A model generated the notes under the pieces. That model saw only the letters and a program-made list of their open reading frames with translations. It had not been told where the DNA came from and did not search any database. A program made the position numbers and the translations under genes. From Microbulbifer donghaiensis (GTDB taxonomy: Bacteria > Pseudomonadota > Gammaproteobacteria > Pseudomonadales > Cellvibrionaceae), in NCBI RefSeq assembly GCF_900129095.1, contig NZ_FQVA01000001.1:1364001-1428000 (forward strand): DNA of 64,000 nt. Direction: 5' to 3'. Positions 36,063 through 46,490 of the stretch are shown piece by piece (within the stretch, counting starts at the first letter, position 1; each line of letters opens with the position of its first letter).

Positions 36063-36980
36063 ATGCATTGTTTAATCAGCGGCGGCACCGGCTTGATCGG
36101 CCGACTGTTCTGCCAGCAATGGCTCGCCCGCGGCGATACGCTGACCGTATTGAGCCGGCGGCCCGAGCAGGTGCGCAGGCTGTGCGGTGAAAAGGCGCAA
36201 GCCTGCCGCGAACCCCAGGAAGTGGACACACAGGTCGATGTGGTAGTGAATCTGGCGGGGGAACCGATTACCCACCGCTGGACGGAGAACCGCCGCGAGG
36301 AGATTCGCAGCTCGCGCCTGCAAATGACCGAGAAACTGGTGCGCTGGTCCCTGTCCCAGGCCCCGCGGCCGCGCTATTTCCTGTCCGGCTCTGCCGTCGG
36401 CTTTTACGGCGACCGCGGCGGCGACCTGCTGCGCGAGAGCAGCCCCCCTGGAGGCGGATTCGCCGCGCAACTATGTCGCGATTGGGAGGCCGCCACCCTG
36501 CCGCTGCAACAGGCAGGTATCTGTGTCGGCATCATGCGCACCGCCATTGTCCTCTCTACCCGCGGCGGTGCCCTGGCGCAAATGCTGCCGGCATTCCGCC
36601 TGGGCCTCGGTGGCCCCATGAGTTCCGGCGAACAGTGGATGAGCTGGATTCACGAGGACGATATCGTCGGCCTGATGCTACACGCCATCGACAAGCACCT
36701 GTGCCTGCCATTCAACGCCTGCGCCCCCGAAGCGGTGACCAACAACAGCTTCGCCCGGCTGCTGGCCAAGGAACTGCACCGCCCGGCGTTATTGCGTACG
36801 CCGGCGTGGCTGCTGAAATTGATGTTCGGGGATATGGCGGAGGAGCTGCTGCTGGCCAGCCAGAGGATGGAGCCGCGCACGGCGCTGGACAGCGGCTACA
36901 GCTTCCAGTTTCCGACGCTGGAACAGGCCCTTGCGGACCTGCTGCAGGGTAACGGCCACGCCAGGAAGGCGCGGGTCTAG
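36063..36980 (+). CDS. yfcH: NAD-dependent epimerase-like protein YfcH (TIGR01777 family)
   Basis: A 305-residue SDR-like protein. The start chosen gives MHCLISGGTGLIGRLFC, which places the Rossmann motif GGTGLIG at the N-terminus, with AAGGATG upstream. An ATG 120 bases earlier would add an unlikely extension. VVNLAGEPI, SAVGFYGDRG, GFAAQLCRDWEAA and the C-terminal DUF1731-type segment are typical. The physiological substrate is unknown. Confidence 0.88.
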   Translation: MHCLISGGTGLIGRLFCQQWLARGDTLTVLSRRPEQVRRLCGEKAQACREPQEVDTQVDVVVNLAGEPITHRWTENRREEIRSSRLQMTEKLVRWSLSQAPRPRYFLSGSAVGFYGDRGGDLLRESSPPGGGFAAQLCRDWEAATLPLQQAGICVGIMRTAIVLSTRGGALAQMLPAFRLGLGGPMSSGEQWMSWIHEDDIVGLMLHAIDKHLCLPFNACAPEAVTNNSFARLLAKELHRPALLRTPAWLLKLMFGDMAEELLLASQRMEPRTALDSGYSFQFPTLEQALADLLQGNGHARKARV

Positions 36981-37035
36981 GGCGGATCTGCCCCTGGGGG
37001 AAAGGGGCGGACCGGGGATTGTGCCGCCAGTAGAG

Positions 37036-37110
37036 TAGGATGGGCAAAGCGCAGCGTGCCCATCACAGCGTCAGATGGGGGGCACTTCGCTACGCTCCAT
37101 TGCCCATCCG
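37036..37110. repeat. REP-like double hairpin between convergent genes
   Basis: GATGGGCA (37039-37046) pairs with TGCCCATC (37057-37064). About 35 bp further, a second unit pairs GATGGG (37074-37079) with GCCCATC before 37109. The outer sequences (GGATGGGCAA at the left, TTGCCCATCC at the right) are also inverted copies. This GATGGGC/GCCCATC layout resembles the dispersed REP-type units of many GC-rich bacteria. Confidence 0.5.
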
Positions 37111-37122
37111 ACGCGGCCCATC

Positions 37123-37497
37123 TTACGCGGCCTCGACGCTGCGGCTCAGCGCCTGCGCCAGATAGCGGCGCCCCGAATCGCTGGCCACCAGCTCCGCCTT
37201 GCATTCCATCGGCGCCGAGCCGACCCACTGCGCGTGCCAGCGATACCACTGCTGTTCTTCACCTTCGCTGCGCAGCTCGACGAAGTCCACTTCAGCCGGA
37301 TTGATGCGAAACTCCCGCACAATCTGCCCGGCAAAAGTCTCGAAATTCTTGCTCACCTGAGCGGCACCTTCACCGCCGGCACAAAGGAACACCAGTTCGC
37401 GGTCATCCTGCACCACACGGTTGAAACCGATCCACACGGCGCGATTTAGGCGATTGTGCAATTGAATAGGGGAAAATGATGCGGGAATACCCTTCAT
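37123..37497 (-). CDS. hypothetical protein
   Basis: 124 residues from MKGIPASFSPIQLHNRLNRAVW, with AGAGG about 10 bases upstream; an ATG 120 bases further out gives an unconvincing extension. The protein is soluble and mixed alpha/beta in appearance, with FETFAGQIVREFRINPAEVDFVEL and WYRWHAQWVGS. I do not recognise a family. Codon choice (CGC, CTG, GCC) matches the neighbouring genes, supporting a real gene. It is convergent with yfcH and followed by the REP-like element. Confidence 0.65.
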   Translation of the reverse strand: MKGIPASFSPIQLHNRLNRAVWIGFNRVVQDDRELVFLCAGGEGAAQVSKNFETFAGQIVREFRINPAEVDFVELRSEGEEQQWYRWHAQWVGSAPMECKAELVASDSGRRYLAQALSRSVEAA

Positions 37498-37668
37498 CTT
37501 AGTGATACCTCTTTTATTGTTATGGTTGCTATCCACTGCCACAGCTCCATTTGACAATAATCGTACGGGTTCGCTGCAGGGGCCCGCCATCTTATGCCCG
37601 GCGTGCCCAGCAGACAAGGTTCGATGGTGACCCGAAGTCCTTTGGCCGCCACCCGCCCAAAAGGTTCC

Positions 37669-38448
37669 TCAACAGGACCTGACTGGCGGCAGTGGCATCC
37701 AGCGATACCACTGACGCGCCAGTATTTCGCGCCAATACACCTGGGTGCGCAACAGCGCCGCAGCGCTCGGCATCCAGCGTAGCAGACCGCTCTGGGCACG
37801 GGGCAACAATTCGGCAGAACTGCCTACCGATAGCGGCCGCACCTGCAAGCCTGCGCGGGCGAAAACTTCCGCCGCCCTCCGCATATGCCACCAGTGGGTC
37901 ACCAGCACCACGCTCTCGACACCGGAATCGTGCAATACGGCCGCCGTATTGACCGCGTTCTCAGCGGTTGTACGGCTGCAATTCTCGCGCCAGGTCACCG
38001 GGCGCTGGAAAACCTCCTGCATCAGGTTGGCCATCAGGTCCGCCTCGGATGCCTGTTCCTGCTCATAGACACGCCCGCCGGAGACCAGCACCGGCAACTG
38101 TGCCGGCGCCCGCTGCGCACCCCACAACACCCGCTCCAGGCTGGTGGCTGACAGGCGTTCACTGCCGGAGCCCTCTTCGCGGTAGCGGCCACCGCCGAGC
38201 ACTACCACTACCTGCGGCACCGTATCGGGCGCAGCAGGGGTGCCGCCCAGTCGCTCGCCCAGCCAATAGGAAAAGGCCGGTGTCGCGCAAATCCACAAGA
38301 CGGAGAACGAGAGCATAGCCAGCGGCAATGACAGTTTTGCGAACGGTGAGCTCGCGGGGAAAAACCACAGAATCAGCGCCAGCAAAATCCCCAGCAGCGG
38401 CGCGAGCGGAGGCATAACCAGCGAAGCCAAAATGGCATGCACCTCCAT
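37669..38448 (-). CDS. DUF218 / YdcF-ElyC family envelope protein
   Basis: A 259-residue protein with two N-terminal membrane helices (about residues 8-60). A DUF218 domain follows: VVVLGGGRYREE, VLVSGGRV, CSRTTAENAVNTAAVL and VVLVTHWWHMRRAAEVFARAG. This matches the ElyC/SanA-like group implicated in peptidoglycan or envelope-lipid carrier metabolism. Its start overlaps the stop of the zinc-ribbon gene, so the two are coupled. Confidence 0.88.
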   Translation of the reverse strand: MEVHAILASLVMPPLAPLLGILLALILWFFPASSPFAKLSLPLAMLSFSVLWICATPAFSYWLGERLGGTPAAPDTVPQVVVVLGGGRYREEGSGSERLSATSLERVLWGAQRAPAQLPVLVSGGRVYEQEQASEADLMANLMQEVFQRPVTWRENCSRTTAENAVNTAAVLHDSGVESVVLVTHWWHMRRAAEVFARAGLQVRPLSVGSSAELLPRAQSGLLRWMPSAAALLRTQVYWREILARQWYRWMPLPPVRSC

Positions 38449-38897
38449 CAGCGTTCCAGGCCGCCCTCAATCTGCCGGAAACAGCCGTATCCGCAGCGAT
38501 GGCAGGGGGTAATCTGGCTGTTTTCCGGTGGCGTCACGCGGTAGCCGCAGCCCAGACACTGCAGCTCCTCGCCGTGCCCCACCCTCTCCCCGGCCAGAGC
38601 CCAGGGCCTGCCCTGCTTGATACAGCGCATCAGGTTCGGCCAGGCGGTCTCGGTGGGATCGGCGGCGTCCAGCAGCCAGCTGCCGCCGCGCTCTTCCAGT
38701 GTCTGCAACTCGCCGCCGAGTCCCCGCAGGTAGTCGGCTGCCCGATGCATGTCATCCTTTAGCCAGGCGCGCAGGAAGGCAATCTTGGTGGCGGTCAGGT
38801 CCTCCACCGCCAGCTCCCCCTCGACCAGGTCTTCCAGATCCCGGCGCAACTCTTCCGCCAGATCGTCCTCCGGCGGCAACTTCGGTTCCTTCGTCAC
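38448..38897 (-). CDS. zinc-ribbon protein, YbeL-like (DUF1451)
   Basis: A 149-residue protein with an acidic helical N-terminal part and a C-terminal zinc ribbon: CLGCGYRV and CHRCGYGCF supply two CxxC pairs. It resembles YbeL, which in Escherichia coli also lies next to leuS and lptE in the divergent orientation, so synteny supports the call. Function unknown. Confidence 0.82.
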   Translation of the reverse strand: MTKEPKLPPEDDLAEELRRDLEDLVEGELAVEDLTATKIAFLRAWLKDDMHRAADYLRGLGGELQTLEERGGSWLLDAADPTETAWPNLMRCIKQGRPWALAGERVGHGEELQCLGCGYRVTPPENSQITPCHRCGYGCFRQIEGGLER

Positions 38898-38955
38898 GGC
38901 ATCCCTCCTATAATTCCGCGTTTGCGCATCCTAGCCGATGCGGCCGGGACGAACA

Positions 38956-38969
38956 TTGATCGCGATCAA
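38956..38969. promoter_or_regulatory. FNR/ANR-type box
   Basis: TTGATCGCGATCAA matches the FNR/ANR consensus TTGAT-N4-ATCAA at all ten fixed positions and is a full palindrome. It lies between the divergent ybeL-like and leuS genes, 58 bp from one start and 91 bp from the other. Confidence 0.5.
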
Positions 38970-39035
38970 CCTCAGCTGAACGCGGTCGGTAGACGCCCCG
39001 ACAACACGCTGAATGGTTTCCCCGCAAATTTTTGA

Positions 39036-41657
<2,622 letters not shown>

Positions 41658-41703
41658 TGCCGTGGAGTCGCCGAAGTATTGCAACCTTCGGGGGGATCAG
41701 GCA

Positions 41704-42183
41704 GTGAAGAATCTCATGGCAATTTCCGTGGCGGCCCTGCTGGCCGCCACACAAGTACAGGCAGCCCAACTGGACAAGCAGTTGACCGGAAAATGGCAGA
41801 GCCTGTGCAAAAAGGCCTCGGGAAGCTATCTGCAGATCACCAGTTTTTTCTCGACTGACGGCTACTACTCGGCCAAGTCGGTGTTCTACTCCGACGCCGC
41901 CTGCCGGGCATCCACGGGAATGGAGATCGTCTCCAACGGCAAATACCGGCTCGGCCGGTCACTTACCGCCGTAGGGGGCGAGTCCGCCCAGGAAATAGAT
42001 ATCGATGTTCACGAGCTGATCGGCGGTGGCCTGCAGCTCCCGGGCAGCGGCCAAAAAATTGCACAGGTCATCGCCATCATCGACGGCAAGCTGGTCTTCG
42101 GCGATGCGCCGGGACTGCAAGCCGTAACCAGTGGCGAGCGACCGCAAAAACTCAATCACAAATTCTATTCGCGAAAACAATGA
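41704..42183 (+). CDS. small exported protein of unknown function
   Basis: 159 residues using a GTG start with GGGGGG 8-9 bases upstream; an upstream ATG would place non-signal residues before the signal peptide. A signal peptide (KNLMAISVAALLAATQVQA) precedes a compact domain with LTGKWQSLCKKASGSYLQITSFFS and Cys residues near 41 and 71 that may pair. The GKW...Y.. pattern is lipocalin-like, but I cannot name the family. Its stop overlaps the lptE start (ATGA), so the pair is coupled between leuS and lptE. Confidence 0.72.
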   Translation: MKNLMAISVAALLAATQVQAAQLDKQLTGKWQSLCKKASGSYLQITSFFSTDGYYSAKSVFYSDAACRASTGMEIVSNGKYRLGRSLTAVGGESAQEIDIDVHELIGGGLQLPGSGQKIAQVIAIIDGKLVFGDAPGLQAVTSGERPQKLNHKFYSRKQ

Positions 42184-42707
42184 AAAAAATATTCAGTAGA
42201 CTCCTGATCTGTTTTGCCAGCGCCGCCCTGCTGAGCGGTTGCGGCTGGCACCTGCGCGGTGCGCCGAAAAACTTCCCGCCGGGCAGCCAGCTGTATATTT
42301 CCGCGGAAGACCCGCGCAGCGATATCGCCGAAGAACTGACGCGCCTGCTGCAGAACGCCGGCCTGCCGATGGCGGAATCGCCACTGGAAGCAGATTACGA
42401 CCTGACCATTCACAAGGAAACCGAGCGCAAGCGCACCGTGTCGGTAGATGCCCAGGGGCGTGCCGCCGAGTACGAGCTGATTACCAGTGCCCTTTACAGC
42501 GTGCGCGACAGCAGCGGCAGAACCCTGCTGAACAATGCCCAGGCCGACGTCTACCGCTCCCTCGAGTGGAATTCCAACGAGATTGTCAGTAAAGGCGAGG
42601 AAGAGCGCCTGCTGCGCGAAGAAATGCGCCGCGAACTGATCAGCCGCATCATCGACCGCCTGCGCCGCATCGACGTCAACGCCCCGGCGGAAGAAAAGAG
42701 TTACTAG
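42180..42707 (+). CDS. lptE: LPS-assembly lipoprotein LptE
   Basis: A 175-residue outer-membrane lipoprotein plugging LptD. The signal ends in LLSGC with the lipidated Cys21, followed by GWHLRGAPKNFPPGSQLYIS, a typical LptE start. Position between leuS and holA is the standard gammaproteobacterial order. Confidence 0.95.
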   Translation: MKKIFSRLLICFASAALLSGCGWHLRGAPKNFPPGSQLYISAEDPRSDIAEELTRLLQNAGLPMAESPLEADYDLTIHKETERKRTVSVDAQGRAAEYELITSALYSVRDSSGRTLLNNAQADVYRSLEWNSNEIVSKGEEERLLREEMRRELISRIIDRLRRIDVNAPAEEKSY

Positions 42708-42722
42708 GAAGCCCCCGCTCTT

Positions 42723-43724
42723 ATGCGCATCAATCCCCGCCAGTTACAGCAAAACCTGAACAAGGGCCTGGCCCCCATTTACGTGGTATCGGGTGACGAG
42801 CCGCTACTGGTGCAGGAGTGCTGTGACAGTATTCGCACCGCGGCCCGCAACAGCGGCTTCAGCGAACGCGAACTGCTACATGCGGAGCACAACTTCGACT
42901 GGGGCCAGCTGATTGCCTCGGCCGGCAGCATGTCGCTGTTTGCCGAGAAAAAAGTGATTGAAGTGCGCTTGCCGGGCGGCAAGCCCGGCGACAAGGGCAG
43001 CAAAGCGCTGCAGGAGTTCGCAGCGCTTGCCAGTGATGATCTACTGCTGTTACTGGTGCTGCCCAAGCTGGACAGATCCCAGCTGAACAGCAAGTGGATC
43101 AAAGCGCTGGAGCAGCAAGGTGTACTGATCCAGATTTGGCCGGTGGATGCCCAGGAAATGCCGCGCTGGATTCACCAGCGACTGCGCGCCGCCGGGCTCG
43201 ATGCGGAACCGGAGGCGATCCAGATTCTCGCCGAACGGGTCGAGGGCAACCTGCTCGCCGCCAGCCAGGAAATCGAAAAACTCAAACTGCTGAGCCAGGA
43301 CAACCTGATCACGGCCGCAACGATGAGCGATGCCGTGGCCAGTTCGGCCCGTTACGACGTCTTCGGCCTGATCGACCGCGCCCTGGCCGGCGATGCCGAA
43401 AGTGCCGTAAAAACGCTGCACGGTCTGCGCGCCGAAGGTATCGAGGCCCCTGTGGTGCTCTGGGCGCTGGCGCGGGAAATCCGCAGCCTGCTGGAGATCG
43501 GCGAGAAGCTCGATCAGGGCCAGCCGCTGGCGCGCCTGGTACGAATCCAGAAGCGCCAGCCGTTGATCCAGGCGGCGCTGGCGCGTCTGCGCCCCCGGGC
43601 ACTGGAAAGCCTGCTGCTGCGCGCCCGCGCGGTGGACACCGCGATCAAGGGCGGCAGGGACCAGGATCCCTGGACAGGCTTGCTGGAACTCACCCTGAAC
43701 CTGTGCGGCAGGCGCAGTATCTGA
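42723..43724 (+). CDS. holA: DNA polymerase III delta subunit
   Basis: A 333-residue clamp-loader subunit that opens the beta clamp. PIYVVSGDEPLLVQECCD is the family N-terminus, then LLVLPKLDRSQLNSKWIKAL and RVEGNLLAASQEIEKLKLL. Length is typical. It lies 15 bp after lptE. Confidence 0.96.
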   Translation: MRINPRQLQQNLNKGLAPIYVVSGDEPLLVQECCDSIRTAARNSGFSERELLHAEHNFDWGQLIASAGSMSLFAEKKVIEVRLPGGKPGDKGSKALQEFAALASDDLLLLLVLPKLDRSQLNSKWIKALEQQGVLIQIWPVDAQEMPRWIHQRLRAAGLDAEPEAIQILAERVEGNLLAASQEIEKLKLLSQDNLITAATMSDAVASSARYDVFGLIDRALAGDAESAVKTLHGLRAEGIEAPVVLWALAREIRSLLEIGEKLDQGQPLARLVRIQKRQPLIQAALARLRPRALESLLLRARAVDTAIKGGRDQDPWTGLLELTLNLCGRRSI

Positions 43725-43733
43725 TGACGCCAC

Positions 43734-43756
43734 CGCGGCGAGTGATCATCGCCGCG
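43734..43756 (+). terminator. hairpin after holA
   Basis: CGCGGCGA and TCGCCGCG form a perfect 8-bp stem around a 7-base loop, starting 10 bp past the holA stop. No U run follows, so it is a tentative terminator of the leuS-holA unit. Confidence 0.35.
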
Positions 43757-43818
43757 CTAAGCCAATCTCCCGGCACGAAAACAATCAAACGACCACTGCT
43801 TTTGGAAGGAAATACATT

Positions 43819-43846
43819 TTGCTTTGCCTCCGGCGACGGCTAAATT
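43819..43846 (+). promoter_or_regulatory. candidate sigma-70 promoter for the AidB-like gene
   Basis: TTGCTT, 16 bp, then TAAATT, ending about 70 bp before the next ATG. It is a reasonable but unproven match to TTGACA-N17-TATAAT. Confidence 0.35.
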
Positions 43847-43915
43847 GAAGCCTATAGGCCGGCCGCCCATCTCAGGCTGGCGCGCAATATAACCAAGCCC
43901 CGAGCGAGGAATGCG

Positions 43916-45589
43916 ATGAGCGAAGCCGAATCCCCCTCTGCACTAGCCACCACCCACCAAGTTCTGAACCAGGCACCGCCGCTCACCGGCCACAACCTCT
44001 ATGCCGGCGACACCGCACTGCGCGAGGCCGTGCAACACAATGGCGGCCACTGGGCTGAAGACGACCTGCAGCGCTACGGTGAAGTCTGCGGTCGCCCGGA
44101 GATGATCGAGCGCGGCTACAACGCCAACGAGTTCAAACCGATTTTCGAGAGCCACGACCGCGTCGGTAACCGTATCGATCTGGTGCGCTATCACCCGTCC
44201 TACCACCAGCTGATGCAGCTGGCCCTGTCCGAAGGGCTGCACAGCGCACCCTGGACCGATCCCGGTCCCGGCGCCCATGTGGCACGCGCGGCCAAATACT
44301 ATCTGCACAGCCAGCTGGAAGCCGGGCACGGCTGCCCGGTCACCATGACGTTTGCGTCGGTGCCGTCCATCCGCCTGAATCCGCAGCTCGCCGAGGTTTG
44401 GCTGCCGAAGATAACCGCACGCGGCTACGACTCGAGCAATCGGCCATTTACGGAAAAATCCGCGCTGACGATCGGTATGGGCATGACCGAAAAACAGGGC
44501 GGTTCCGACGTGCGCGCCAACACCAGCACCGCAATACCGCTCGGCGACGGCACCTATGAAATTGTCGGGCACAAGTGGTTCATGTCCGCACCGATGTGCG
44601 ATGCCTTCCTGATGCTCGCCCAAGTCGAGAAGGGAAAGACGCCCGGGGGCCTCTCCTGTTTCCTGGTGCCGCGCTGGCGGCCAGATGGCACAAAAAATCC
44701 ATTGCAGGTGCAGCGCCTCAAGAACAAGGCCGGCAACGTATCCAACGCTTCTTCAGAAGTGGAAATGCGCGGTGCCCTCGGCTGGCTGATCGGCGACGAG
44801 GGGCGCGGAGTCAACGCCATCATCGAGATGGTCGCCACCACCCGCTTCGACTGCATGATCGGCTCCTCCTCCGGTCAGCGCCAGGCCGTGCTGCAGGCGA
44901 TCTACCACACATCCCAGCGCAGCACCTTCGGCAAGACACTGATCGACCAGCCGCTGATGCAGAATGTGCTCGCCGATCTGCAGCTGGAATTGGAAGGGTC
45001 TATCGCAATGACGATGCGCATTGCCCGCGCCCTGGATCACCTCGACCGCGAACACGAGCAGATGTTGATGCGCCTCGGTACAGCTGTGGGCAAATACTGG
45101 ATCTGCAAACGCACGCCCCATCACGCCTATGAGGCGATGGAGTGTCTCGGCGGCAACGGCATCATCGAGAACTTCATCACCGCGCGCCTGTATCGCGATG
45201 CACCGATCAACGCGATCTGGGAAGGCTCCGGTAATATCCAGGCTCTGGACGTGCTGCGCGCCATCGCCAAGACGCCGGCCATAATCACCCACTGGTTCGA
45301 CGAGCTGGAAAAGAGCAAAGGCACCGACCTGCGCTACGACCGCGCCCTGGTTCGCCTCAAAAACGAATTTTCGAATAGGGATGAAATCGAATACCGCGCC
45401 CGCCACCTGGTCGATCAGATGGCACTTACCATGCAGGCACACCTGCTGGTCCAGGGCGGTAACAGTGCGGTGGCCGAGGCCTTTATTGCGTCGCGCCTGA
45501 ATAGCGCCGGTGCGCACAACACCGGCTGCCTGCCCACCGGACTCGACGTTGCAACCCTGATCGAGCGCGGCAATCCACTCGCTATATAA
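43916..45589 (+). CDS. aidB: acyl-CoA dehydrogenase family protein, AidB-like
   Basis: A 557-residue flavoprotein with the AidB arrangement. An extended N-terminal region (LNQAPPLTGHNLYAGDTALREAV) precedes the ACAD core (GMGMTEKQGGSDVRAN, KWFMSAPMCDAFLMLAQ, ATTRFDCMIGSSSGQRQAV). YEAMECLGGNGIIENF and RDAPINAIWEGSGNIQALDVLR follow. In Escherichia coli AidB belongs to the adaptive alkylation response. No ada or alk genes are nearby, so the role here may differ. Confidence 0.88.
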   Translation: MSEAESPSALATTHQVLNQAPPLTGHNLYAGDTALREAVQHNGGHWAEDDLQRYGEVCGRPEMIERGYNANEFKPIFESHDRVGNRIDLVRYHPSYHQLMQLALSEGLHSAPWTDPGPGAHVARAAKYYLHSQLEAGHGCPVTMTFASVPSIRLNPQLAEVWLPKITARGYDSSNRPFTEKSALTIGMGMTEKQGGSDVRANTSTAIPLGDGTYEIVGHKWFMSAPMCDAFLMLAQVEKGKTPGGLSCFLVPRWRPDGTKNPLQVQRLKNKAGNVSNASSEVEMRGALGWLIGDEGRGVNAIIEMVATTRFDCMIGSSSGQRQAVLQAIYHTSQRSTFGKTLIDQPLMQNVLADLQLELEGSIAMTMRIARALDHLDREHEQMLMRLGTAVGKYWICKRTPHHAYEAMECLGGNGIIENFITARLYRDAPINAIWEGSGNIQALDVLRAIAKTPAIITHWFDELEKSKGTDLRYDRALVRLKNEFSNRDEIEYRARHLVDQMALTMQAHLLVQGGNSAVAEAFIASRLNSAGAHNTGCLPTGLDVATLIERGNPLAI

Positions 45590-45642
45590 CGGCTGACGGA
45601 GTTGCCGCGGGCGATTCGAATGGCCGGCTCGGGACAAGCCAA

Positions 45643-45668
45643 AAGGCCCCGGTGTCGACCGGGGCCTT
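45643..45668. terminator. terminator between convergent genes
   Basis: A perfect 11-bp stem, AAGGCCCCGGT with ACCGGGGCCTT around GTCG. On the minus strand it ends in TTTT, so it best serves the SDR gene, but it can also halt readthrough from the AidB-like gene. Confidence 0.8.
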
Positions 45669-45715
45669 GCAAGTATCGCCAGTTTTTGCGCTTGCCTTTC
45701 CAGTAGACGAAAGCC

Positions 45716-46456
45716 CTACCAAGGCAGCGGTGTCCCATCCCAGAACAACAGCTGACCACTGTCTTCGGATTTGAGCCCCCGCAAAACGTCGACGATACGT
45801 TCGGCACTGAGCTGCGGGCTGTAGAGTTTGTCGACGGGGATATTTTCCTGGAAGGGTTGGGACAGATCGGTGTCGGTGGTGCCCGGATGAATCGCCACCA
45901 CGCAGCAACTTTCGAGGCGCCGGCCCCACTCGATGGCCAGATTCCGGATCAGCATGTTCAGCGCCGCCTTGCTGATGCGATAGCTGTACCAGCCGCCCAG
46001 GTGATTGTCGCCGATACTGCCCACCTTGGCCGACAGCGATGCCCACAACAGCGGCTGTCGACGCTGCAGAAGTTTCCCCAGCGCCTGGGCCAAATGCAGA
46101 TGCGTGAGCAGATTGACGCGCATGGACTGGAGCAGCCAGTCGTCAGCGCACTGGTCGAGGGATTTTTCCGGGCCGCGCTCGCGATCGTGCAAAAGGCCGC
46201 AGCAGTTGATGACCCAGTCCGGCAGGCTTGCCGAGTCGGACAGGAACTTCTCCACTTCTCCGATCGACGCAGCGTCACCCAACTGAACGGACAAGTGCCG
46301 CTGGTCGCCGCGGTGTCCTGGAAAAGGCTCCGCCTCACCGCGGCTCAGGGTTAGCAGTGATACCTGCGGATAGCGCTTTACCAGCTCGCCGCCGATGGCC
46401 CGCGCGAGGCCACCGGATGCACCGGCAAGCAGTACCGTCTCGGGTCGATCGAACAT
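45716..46456 (-). CDS. short-chain dehydrogenase/reductase
   Basis: 246 residues from MFDRPETVLLAGASGGLARAIGG, chosen because it places the NAD(P) motif GASGGLA at the N-terminus; an ATG 24 bases earlier also exists. The catalytic Tyr-Lys pair is in WYSYRISKAALNML, followed by VVAIHPGTTDTDLSQPF. It resembles the C-factor/CsgA-like SDR group. The substrate is unknown. It lies about 34 bp downstream of the decarboxylase and is probably co-transcribed with it. Confidence 0.85.
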   Translation of the reverse strand: MFDRPETVLLAGASGGLARAIGGELVKRYPQVSLLTLSRGEAEPFPGHRGDQRHLSVQLGDAASIGEVEKFLSDSASLPDWVINCCGLLHDRERGPEKSLDQCADDWLLQSMRVNLLTHLHLAQALGKLLQRRQPLLWASLSAKVGSIGDNHLGGWYSYRISKAALNMLIRNLAIEWGRRLESCCVVAIHPGTTDTDLSQPFQENIPVDKLYSPQLSAERIVDVLRGLKSEDSGQLLFWDGTPLPW

Positions 46457-46490
46457 GCCGGCCTCCATGCCGGACAGCAACTTGCCGCCT

